From the NCBI GenBank assembly GCA_947846985.1, contig CANTUZ010000012.1, positions 24,142,135 to 24,206,134 of the forward strand: DNA of 64,000 nucleotides. The letters run 5' to 3'. A model generated the notes under the pieces. That model did no database searches. It was not told the DNA's origin and worked only from the letters and a program-made list of their open reading frames with translations. The translations under genes and the position numbers were made by a program. Each line of letters begins with the position of its first letter. Position 1 is the stretch's first letter. Origin of the DNA: Fratercula arctica (taxonomy: Eukaryota; Chordata; Aves; Charadriiformes; Alcidae). Shown one piece after another: positions 55,701 to 64,000 of the stretch.

Positions 55701-58700
55701 TTGTTGTCTTGGTTCTGTGAAGGATTTACCGTGAAAGCAGAAATTGGGACTACTTTTCTGAAGTTGAAAATAAGCAGCACTTAGTCTCTTCTGGTTTTTA
55801 GTTTAGTTTTGTGTTCTCAATATTTTGGGTTGTGAGAACATTTTGAATCCTTAGCAAAGGAACAGAGAATGTTAACTGATTTTCCTAACTTCAGGGCCTG
55901 CTTTCTGTGGTGATAAGAGTAAATAATCAAGCTGAGCTCTGGGCAAAGTCCAAGTGATTATCTACTCAAATGAAACAAATATCTTTACCTGGATGGACGT
56001 TCTTCTTTGGCTCTGTAGTTACAGAGTCCATCTGAAGCTGCAGAAAATCCACTTACTGACAATGGGATTGTTTCCATGTTTGCATTCCATTTACTAAACT
56101 GTTGAAAAAGCTTTTCTTCTGTGTAGTACTAAACATCTTTTATCAAGGTTTAATGCATTTAAAGAACTTCAGTTCTTGGAGGTGAAGTCTTCATATAATA
56201 AACAGATACAATATGTAAAATTCTTTTTTAAACAAGTTTAACTTGATACCTTCTATGATCGTTCTGGTATTGCATTGTATGGCTCTGTATGAGACACTGG
56301 ATGGTATTTAGTTCTGCCTGTCTCGGGTCCCTCCATCTATAAAGACAGTAAGCAATTTGAAAAATATAGTAATTTACACAGCAGAGAAGACTAATAGAGG
56401 AAAAGACTGTGAGAACAAAAAGCTGATGAGCTCAACAGGACAGAGAAAGAGGACTGAAGTGTGGGTTTGTTGTTTTTTTTTTTTTTTAAAGTATATTATG
56501 TATGACTCTCTATTACAGCATGTAGTTATAAAGTATCATCAATTCTTTTACCAGATATTTTAGAAATATACAATTTAAGCTGGTTTTTTTTGCTTGGTTG
56601 TGCTTTACATAGGTATTTACTCTCAATGTCCCAGATGCCTTCTACCGCTGCTATAGTCCAACTCTGGAAAAGACAAAAGATAAAGATGCTGTAATGCAAG
56701 TGATGGCTGAACAAATTGTTACCTTATGTGCCACGCTAGATGAGAATCCAGGAGTACGATATAAAAGGTGGGGCAAAAATAGTGTTGTATAGTAAAGTTT
56801 CTTTCACTTCTAGGACTTACCACATTGTTTGGTAATAGCTTGAGGCTGCAGCATAGTTTCTTTTATTGTGGATTAATTGTTTTTAGTCCACAAATCTGAA
56901 ATGTGGAATGATAGGAATTTGCGAAGTGTAGGCAGTGCAGGGAATTATATCTCTGTGTGCATTGATATAACAGTAGTTAGTGTATCCTGTTTTCTTATGA
57001 ACTGCTTGTTTCATATTTGGTCAGTAGAATGATGCTCTAATATGCTGTGTTGTAATACACTGCATGCATAATCCTGTAACTTCTGCCGTTGGTAGTTTTG
57101 CAGCTCTGCTTGGCATCAAGGAATTCATAAATTGCTGAGGCTGATGAGAGTAGGATTTCTTTGTAGTAGAGCTGTTGAGGAGAAAACCTCTTGAGCTTTG
57201 ATAGAGAGTACAGAGTAGTATCTCTGAAGTCAAAGTAGGCATCTGAAATTGTGCTCAAGAATTGCATTCTGTGGTGTAACATGAAGCAGTGCCTTATTCT
57301 TTGCAAAGGTAACAAAGAAAGAATTGCTTGACTGTTTTTTTCTTTTTTCTTTTTCTCTTTTTCTTTCCTGTTCCCCATGTCTAAGTGAGAATTTTAGGTG
57401 CTGGGCCATGTGCCAGCTAATGTCAGTCTTTTGGCTGAAGCTGTTTCTACTGTCTGAAATACCTGAAGCATTCAAAGAGTGGAATCGTAATGTAAGAGTG
57501 AAAATATATTGGAACTACTTAGAATGGAGTTCAGAAACTGCTTGTGAAACCAGGGGATGGATCTAGGGAGTGCTTTCTGTTTTAAAGGTAGCATTTTAGT
57601 GTTTTGATGAAGAAATTTAAGTTATTTCTGCATGTTTCCTTTTTTTCCCAGCGGACCATCTGATAAAGCCAGCAAACTTGCACAGCTTGTTGAAAAAAAT
57701 CTTGAAAACTACTACAAAACTGATGAGAAAAGCCAAATCAAGGTAGAAAGTGAACTGTTTGCTTCTTTTTTTGTAAGTCTGGGGAAAAAAATAACCTTTG
57801 GAATATGTTTGGACAATACATTCTGCAAAACCAGTTTTTATTTATTAATAAAGGCAAGTAGTTGCCATTTAGTTGGTTTTGTGTATGAAAGCAACTTAAA
57901 GGTAGTAACTGATACAGTAAAACTGTATGTAAGCAAATATAATTTGATCAAACTAACTGTACTTGGAAAAATTGGCTCTATGATAAAGGGATGATACAAA
58001 CCTGAAGGAAAGTGGATAACACTTGTTTTAACATCACATTCCATAGAGGTGTGTGTAGAAGGGACTTCACTGCAAAACTGAAATGTTTCCCATTAAGGAA
58101 TTTATTGTCCACAAAGATACAGCTTTTCACGTAAATAATTTTTTTGATCTGTCACTGCAGATTAAGGCAGCTGGCAAAATGCAGCAGCATGGGGTAAACT
58201 GTTCTGATTTGGTGACGTTCCATTCTTCTACAGAAATAAATGTACCTGATGCTACTGCCACTGTGCTAAACTCCAAAGTGAAACTTTCAGTTGAATGTTT
58301 AGAGATGATTTTTTTTCTGTATTACGGCACAGTGTAGATAACCTACTCTGAAATACAAACGGCACACTTATTTGTGAAAAGTCAGTGGGAGGCGTGTGTG
58401 GTTTTTTTTCTTTATACTTTTTGTTTAAGTGAGGTTACTGAATGCATTGCAATGGGCTAAGAGCATTGCCTTAAAATTAGTGTTTAGAACCACTGTGTTC
58501 TGGTTATCATTTAAACGTTTGTTTCTATTTATGCTGATAAACATTTGGACCATACCTTTTAGGTTTTTTCAGTTATTGTTCCAATAACTGAAAAATTGCG
58601 ATATTGTTCCAATATTACTGTGCTGTACCTTACCGTATATAGATTTAACGTGCATTAACTTTATACTGCATGTCTTAACTTTATGTGTATTTGATGGCTT

Positions 58701-61700
58701 TCTAGGGTAAAACACACTCCCAACTAATAATAATTGATCGTGGCTTTGACCCAGTATCAACGGTACTTCATGAGCTCACCTTCCAGGCAATGGCATATGA
58801 TCTGCTGCCAATTGAAAACGATACTTACAAGCAAGTACTTCTTAAAAAATCTAAACACTTTTTTTTCTTGATCATAAAATCAATGGAATTGTTTAGCTGA
58901 ACTGCACCATAGCAACAGCTAATATTGCTTATATTACATAAGGGATGTTTCACTTATTATTAGTCTTTCCTCTTGGATTTGTAACTTCCTCTTTTTGTGA
59001 ACTTCCTCATTTAGTTGAGATTAGGTAGGATCTAATTAGCATTTTTGCCAAGTTTTGAGTCTAATAAATTACATTTTTTTAAAAACTAAGAGCTTTGTAC
59101 TAGACTTGAAGCAAAACCTTGGTAGTGCGTATTCAGATCCTCTGCCTTTTGTATCATATTCTCAACCTTCTTGGCCTAACAAGGCAGGCAAGACCAGTAA
59201 TCAAATGCCAAGAAAAAGCTTAGTTATTTTTCAGGAACACTGACTTTTATAGCTTCAGTCATGTAATTTGTGTAGCTGTTAAAATTTACATGTTTCCATC
59301 CTAAATGCACACTTAGGTAAGCCATGTTCAGTTTATAAGCATTATTTTATCACTATTTGGAATACTGTGACACTGTTTTGCATAAGGTGCATACTTCACT
59401 GTCGAATTGCTCTGACACCAAAGACTTTGATAAGACTTTGCTTTCTCATGACCCACTACAGCAAATTAAACCTAATTGCCTTGTTGTTTAGTTAAGCAAA
59501 CAGGAATACGTATCTTCTCTGTCAGAAACAGTGAATATTTTCATAGAAAATGTAGAATGCTATGCATCTGAAATTTGCCGGTATGAAATTGCAGCAGAAT
59601 GTTTTCTAGGTAGTCATGATCTGACTTTCACAATTAATCTTGTAATTTATTTTTTTTTCCTGCTTTCTGGCCATATACACTGTGCGAGTTTCTGTAAACG
59701 TAAAAATGTTACGTACTATGATTGTTATCTTGCTTTATAGGTTTCTTTCTGTCGTTGCAGAAAAGTAATAGCTGGTCTGTAATGCTGTGAAGCATGTTTC
59801 TTGTATATGTGAAGTAATTGGTCCTAGTTTATTTTGTGGGTGAATGGGACTTAATTTTCCTTCAGTTACAAAACGTCTTGTAGTAGATATAGAAAGCTGC
59901 ACTTCGCAATCTCAATGTGTATTACTCTGTGCACAACTTGCATTTGAAGACAAAGGGAAGTTGACATTTGGAAGCTGAAGAGAAATTGAGGTGCATGTAA
60001 ATGTGTGATTGAAATGCTATTTACTGTTGGTTTAAAAGAATGTCCAGAATCTATTGCCCCAAAGAATCATTCTAAAACTCATCTGCTTCTTCTATTTATA
60101 TTTTATCAGGCAGTAGCTTGGCTTATAAGTGAAAACCTGTGTATGTTAATGCAGTTACCGTGTAGGTTGATTAAACCAGAACAATTAATATTCTAACAAG
60201 CTGTGAGAATGACTGCGGGGGGGGTGGGGTGGGGAGGAAACAAACCACAAACCAAAGAACTGTCTGAATTTTCTCTTGGAAGATATAAAACAGAAGGACC
60301 TGCTGGGAAGGAACGGGAGGCAATTCTGGAGGAAGATGATGAGCTCTGGGTGAAGATTCGTCACAAGCATATTGCAGATGTGATAGAGTATGTGAATAAA
60401 TAACAAAAACTAGTTAAAAGTGCCAGTTTTATAAAAGTTGCTTTGAGAGGGAATGTATTTGAGCTGTTAAGAAAGTAGAAATACAGGCAGTAGTGAAGGT
60501 GATTTGCAATATAGACTGCATCCTGGTAAATAATCGATGCCAGGAAGAAAACATACTTTCAAAAATACAGTATGTATAGAGGTATGCAATTTAACTAATA
60601 TTAATTTAAATTTTTGAGGAAAGTGTAAATTATTTTCTGGGAAGTATCTTCAGATCTTTTAAATCTGAAGGGATTACTTTGCATAAAGTACTAGCACGTT
60701 ACTACATCAAATGACATTATGCAAGTATCATAAACAGAATGTTTAACTTCAGTTTCCTGTGTAAAAAACACTCTCTCCTCTGAAGGAGACCTCTATTTGA
60801 AGCTTTTACTTTCATTCAGAAGTTCTTGTTGCACAGTTCTTTTAAGATTTTAAGCGAAGATCTTAAAAGACTTAAGAACTGTGATGCTGTTGCATTTGAT
60901 TACTTTCCTTTGGGTTTTTTTTCAGGGAAATACCAAAACTTTTGAAAGAAGTTTCATCAAAAAGAAAAGCAACAGAAGGAAAAGTAAGTTGTTTAATGTT
61001 GTTTTTCCTGGTAATTTATTTATTTTTGGCTGATCAGATCTATGTAATTCATGGGCCTAATACAGAAACCGAGGCTTATCTTGATGGCAAGTTTTTTTTT
61101 TTGAGGGGGAAGCAAGGCTTCAACGGGAAGGGAAATAAGGATGTTGAATATTGGGGGGAAAATTTTTCAACTTGTATCATTTCTTCACAGTTATCAATAT
61201 CTGCTTTGTCCCAATTAATGAAGAAGATGCCACACTATCGTAAAGAGATTAGTAGGGTAAGGGGTCTTTTGTAACCACAACTTCACGATAAATCATTTTG
61301 TACACTATAACTTTCTGTGTTATTGAAGTCTAGTTTTATTCTGTCACTTTCCTGTTAAGTCTGCTATATAACTGTTCTCCAAGTTCACCTACTGTAAAAT
61401 TTTGAGAAGAAAACTTGTTTCCAGGTGTTTCATTTTAGTATAAAAAAAACCAAACCAAAACAACCCAAAACACTTACATGATTTGTGTGCTTTGAGGATT
61501 GAAGATAACATAGCAGTTTAATGTTTTAAAAGGTATTACGGGGCTCGATCTTTAAGTGAAGGCTTAAACACGGAAAATGCATGATGGTACTGAAGGACAG
61601 TAGAAGTATTGATTCTTGTAACCAGTAAAAATGATTGCTTGATGTGTTTAAAAAAAACAAAACAAAACAAACCCCAAAACCACAACCAAGTTATGGCAGC

Positions 61701-63826
61701 TTGTGTTTTTTATCTTTTTTTTTTTTGTCTTCTAGCAAGTTGTCCATCTTAACATAGCAGAAGATTGCATGAGCAAGTTCAAATCTAACATAGAAAGGCT
61801 CTGTAAAGCTGAACAGGTATGTTTTTTAAAAAAAAAAACAAAACAACCCACAAACCCAACAACACTGTACTGCAAATGTGGCTTTTTTGTTTGCAGGAAT
61901 AGATGCCTGTTTTTAACTGATAAAAGTAGTGTGTCTCTCGACTTTTTTTTGCGATGACTTTTTTGAGGTAGTAGTATTAAAACTAAGTGAGAGATACAAG
62001 GCTCTTACTCTGTCAATAAAAGGGATGCTTTTAGAGTTTTGGTTTTTTTGTCTTTGAATCTGGCTGATTTGTATAAGGATCATCTTTGTGTTTTCTTTGT
62101 TCAAAACTCCTGTGAAGTTGCCGTACTATGTTCTGCAAAAGGAAGCCCTTTTAAAATGTCTGGGAAAAGCATGTGTTAGGGTGAGGAGTTACATTGTACT
62201 ACCAATCTCAAGTTAAAAACTGTAATTTATATTTATATGAATTCTAAGTAAGTTTCAAATGTTTTGAGTGTCATGTAGTGTTGTTTAATGCTGGTAACTG
62301 TTGAAATAATTGTGTCAAAAACTTTTGGTACTGAGTTTAAATTGATGCAGCTTGATGGTTTCCTGAAACCAATGGTTTCATAAAAATGCATTTTCATTTT
62401 TTTTTAAATTCAGGACTTGGCTCTTGGAACTGATGCAGAAGGTCAAAAAGTGAAAGACTCGATGAGAGTCCTCCTTCCAGTTCTGCTCAACAAAAGTCAT
62501 GAGAGCTATGACAAAATTAGAGCTATTCTCCTGTATATCTTTAGCACAAATGGTATGATAAGCTACCCTGGTTTTTTTTCCTCAGTACTATGAAATTCAG
62601 GTCAAGTTTTGGGATAGTCCAGTATTTTTAATGAACTTATGCATCTGTATTGGAGTTGATGGCTGAGTGTGAAAGAAATACCGTCCATCCTCTGTAGCTT
62701 CTCTTCTCTCAAATTAGTAGCAAAGTTACTATTGATAAGGAGTTAAGAGATGCAACACAAGTGCAAATCCATATAGTGTTTCAGCATCACTCCTGTGCTT
62801 GGATGTGTGCAACAGTTAAAATTTTCTTTTTCACATAGTATTGAAGCTGTTAAAGGGGGAGTTCCATGTCTGTTGCATCCTGAAAATGAAGTAAATGAGG
62901 AAGAATTTGTAGTAGAAGAGGAGGAAATTGATAGAACATGGGTCTGAGGAATCCATAACAATATTGAGTTTTGGTCTCAAAAATGGACCATTAAACAAAA
63001 TTTTATCTAAAATGTGTTATTATGTTAAACTTAGACTGGCCAAACAAACAAAAAAATAATCCTGGACTAAGTAACAGCCCAGAATGTGTGAGACAAAATT
63101 GGTCTTACTCACAGTCACATGGTAATTAAGTTGTGTGTTTTCCTTATATCAAAGGAACTACCGAGGAGAACTTGGACAAGCTGATCCAGAATGTACAAAT
63201 AGAAAGTGATAGTGATATGATAAGAAATTGGAAATACCTTGATGTTCCTGTTGTCTCTTCAGTAAGAATGTATTTATTTTGTAATTTCCTACAACCCAAG
63301 CACTTGTCTACAGCTCTTTCAGCAACTCTCAGGAGTATTATTCAGGTCTTTTTTTTGGGAAGTGGGCAATTACTAGGAATTCTTGTTTTTATGATGTGTC
63401 TAAGTGGTAAATCCTTTAAATAATGAACATGAATGATTTTCAAAGTAAGATGCCTATAATATTCCCTCAAATCATCAGATGATGACTTAAGCTGGTTGGT
63501 TTTGTAAAGTGCCAGCTTACTCAGTTCCTTGTCTCTGAAAATAGTATTTCTAGTGTATGCTGAATTCTACAGGTATTATTAATTGTTATTCTTTGTTGTT
63601 GTTGTAACTATTTCTTTAAAATTTCCTACTGATTTCCCCCTCTCCCCCCACCTGCTGTGAACTGGGAATAAGTTTCAAAAATCCAAATACGCTATATGAT
63701 ACAGTCATGTTTTGAAAATCTTTTCAGTCTGCTGCACAGCAGCATAAACACCCAAGAAGGGACCGCTCTTCTGAAGAAACATTTCAGCTTTCTAGGTGGA
63801 CGCCTGTTATCAAAGATGTTATGGAG
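43321..63826 (+). CDS. STXBP3: STXBP3 (Munc18c), syntaxin-binding protein 3 (first 16 coding exons)
   Basis: Sixteen exons join without a frame break into 486 residues, and the gene runs off the right edge. Human STXBP3 is about 590 residues, so roughly 100 are missing. Family role: a cytosolic Sec1/Munc18 protein that binds syntaxin-4 and controls SNARE-driven fusion, including GLUT4 delivery. Seen: domain 1 ([11 protein letters not shown]..., [36 protein letters not shown]); the SM signature [20 protein letters not shown] at about 235-254; the domain 3a segment [20 protein letters not shown]; and [13 protein letters not shown]. The NYYKTDEKS segment contains Tyr216/Tyr217; Tyr217 matches the tyrosine phosphorylated in mammalian Munc18c after insulin. 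The exon 9 donor is GC. Confidence 0.97.
44522..45740 (-). mobile_element. CR1 LINE fragment with reverse-transcriptase remnants
   Basis: Minus-oriented CR1, about 1.2 kb, in STXBP3 intron 1. Minus-strand frames encode the reverse-transcriptase palm with FSDDTKLG (45397-45374 region), then [12 protein letters not shown] and [13 protein letters not shown]. It is broken by frameshifts and stops, so not an active gene. It lacks the 5' part of the element. Confidence 0.95.
45741..49205. other. Rest of STXBP3 intron 1
   Basis: AT-rich intron with simple T-tracts (for example 46500-46512 and 46705-46733). No further repeat family, exon or RNA gene recognised. Confidence 0.5.
49206..49255 (+). CDS. 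STXBP3: STXBP3 exon 2
   Basis: 50 nt, acceptor TTCTTCTTCAG, donor GTATAG. Encodes [17 protein letters not shown]. Confidence 0.94.
49995..50076 (+). CDS. STXBP3: STXBP3 exon 3
   Basis: 82 nt, acceptor ATATTTAG, donor GTAAGC. Encodes [20 protein letters not shown] then LLAEGIT, domain 1. Confidence 0.95.
50438..50465 (+). repeat. G-run followed by GGT/GT repeats
   Basis: Nine Gs, then GGT units, then TG units, in STXBP3 intron 3. Simple-sequence tract. Confidence 0.85.
52327..52403 (+). CDS. STXBP3: STXBP3 exon 4
   Basis: 77 nt, acceptor TTACTTTATAG, donor GTTAGT. Encodes [20 protein letters not shown] then TPTKK. Confidence 0.95.
53032..53110 (+). CDS. STXBP3: STXBP3 exon 5
   Basis: 79 nt, acceptor CCCCCATAAG, donor GTAAGT. 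Encodes [20 protein letters not shown] then YVYFTD. Confidence 0.95.
54502..54602 (+). CDS. STXBP3: STXBP3 exon 6
   Basis: 101 nt, acceptor TTTTTTCCTAG, donor GTAAGT. Encodes [20 protein letters not shown] then [13 protein letters not shown]. Confidence 0.96.
56613..56767 (+). CDS. STXBP3: STXBP3 exon 7
   Basis: 155 nt, acceptor GCTTTACATAG, donor GTGGGG (off-consensus). Encodes [20 protein letters not shown] and the [18 protein letters not shown] segment. Confidence 0.95.
57652..57742 (+). CDS. STXBP3: STXBP3 exon 8
   Basis: 91 nt, acceptor TTTTTTTCCCAG, donor GTAGAA (weak). Encodes [20 protein letters not shown] then [10 protein letters not shown], including the Tyr pair. Confidence 0.95.
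58706..58830 (+). CDS. STXBP3: STXBP3 exon 9 (GC donor)
   Basis: 125 nt, acceptor GGCTTTCTAG. Encodes [20 protein letters not shown] and [20 protein letters not shown], the SM-family signature. The intron starts GCAAGT rather than GT; only this junction gives the conserved DTYKYKT reading. Confidence 0.95.
60217..60234 (+). other. G-quadruplex-like run before STXBP3 exon 10
   Basis: Eight Gs, T, four Gs, T, four Gs: enough G-tracts to fold into a quadruplex in the nascent RNA, 49 bases upstream of the exon 10 acceptor. Folding is inferred, not shown. Confidence 0.6.
60283..60387 (+). CDS. STXBP3: STXBP3 exon 10
   Basis: 105 nt, acceptor TTCTCTTGGAAG (weak), donor GTATGT. Encodes [20 protein letters not shown] then [15 protein letters not shown]. 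Phase 2 on both sides, so skipping would keep the frame. Confidence 0.95.
60926..60983 (+). CDS. STXBP3: STXBP3 exon 11
   Basis: 58 nt, acceptor TTTTTTTTCAG, donor GTAAGT. Encodes [19 protein letters not shown]. Confidence 0.94.
61191..61256 (+). CDS. STXBP3: STXBP3 exon 12
   Basis: 66 nt, acceptor TTTCTTCACAG, donor GTAAGG, phase 0. Encodes [20 protein letters not shown] then SR. Intron 11 is only 207 bases. Confidence 0.95.
61736..61816 (+). CDS. STXBP3: STXBP3 exon 13
   Basis: 81 nt, acceptor TTTGTCTTCTAG, donor GTATGT, phase 0. Encodes [20 protein letters not shown] then RLCKAEQ. Confidence 0.95.
62414..62552 (+). CDS. STXBP3: STXBP3 exon 14
   Basis: 139 nt, acceptor TTAAATTCAG, donor GTATGA. 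Encodes [20 protein letters not shown] and the [13 protein letters not shown] segment. Confidence 0.96.
63155..63261 (+). CDS. STXBP3: STXBP3 exon 15
   Basis: 107 nt, acceptor TTATATCAAAG, donor GTAAGA. Encodes [20 protein letters not shown] then [15 protein letters not shown]. Confidence 0.95.
63728..63826 (+). CDS. STXBP3: STXBP3 exon 16
   Basis: 99 nt, acceptor AATCTTTTCAG, donor GTAAAT, phase 0. Encodes [20 protein letters not shown] then [13 protein letters not shown]. The remaining exons are beyond the window. Confidence 0.95.
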
Positions 63827-64000
63827 GTAAATTTGACCAACCAGTTAATTCATGGGTGCAGTGCAGAAATTTACTCAAGCAAGCAGTTATAGCCAATCTT
63901 TTGGAATTCCATAGTATCTTGAGTTACTTTAGTTGAATAGATCACTTCTAGTCTATTTCTAGTATAGAATATGAGACCGCTGTGTGTTAGCAATGCTTTT

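Overview
The window is nuclear DNA from a bird. It holds spliced vertebrate genes with GT-AG introns, CpG-island promoters, AT-rich introns, and several CR1 LINE fragments (the dominant avian retroposon) with their characteristic ATTCTATG-type 3' ends. There are no operons, no CRISPR array and no recognisable tRNA or rRNA. Species cannot be fixed from sequence alone.

Four protein-coding genes are resolved exon by exon. (1) HENMT1, minus strand, five coding exons between 7083 and 1718. Its C-terminal exons lie off the left edge or were not recognised. It is the piRNA 3'-terminal 2'-O-methyltransferase. (2) PRPF38B, plus strand, 14337-22635, six coding exons that join without a frame break into a complete 547-residue spliceosomal protein with an N-terminal PRP38 domain and a long RS tail. 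(3) FNDC7, minus strand, 42232-30398: a signal-peptide exon, a 19-nt microexon and nine exons that each encode one fibronectin type III module. The last exon is uncertain. (4) STXBP3 (Munc18c, a Sec1/Munc18 regulator of syntaxin-4), plus strand, 43321 to beyond the right edge, with the first 16 coding exons present.

Layout: HENMT1 and PRPF38B are divergent, about 7 kb apart, separated by a solo-LTR-like element of about 1.1 kb (9030-10150) and an (ATCC)15 microsatellite. PRPF38B is followed by 7.7 kb with several poly(A) signals and no recognised gene. FNDC7 and STXBP3 are head to head, with start codons 1.1 kb apart. CpG islands mark the HENMT1, PRPF38B and STXBP3 starts. The two plus-strand genes each carry a YY1-like CAAGATGGC motif near the start.

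The four genes do not form a pathway; they are syntenic neighbours matching the human 1p13.3 block. No new multi-gene system was found. The best second looks are: FNDC7 orientation relative to mammals; a frame-neutral STXBP3 exon with a GC donor upstream and a G-quadruplex-like run beside its acceptor; a short PRPF38B intron with a weak donor whose retention would remove the RS domain; a frame-neutral candidate cassette exon in PRPF38B; a CpG-dense isolated exon inside FNDC7; and the FNDC7 microexon that completes the signal peptide.
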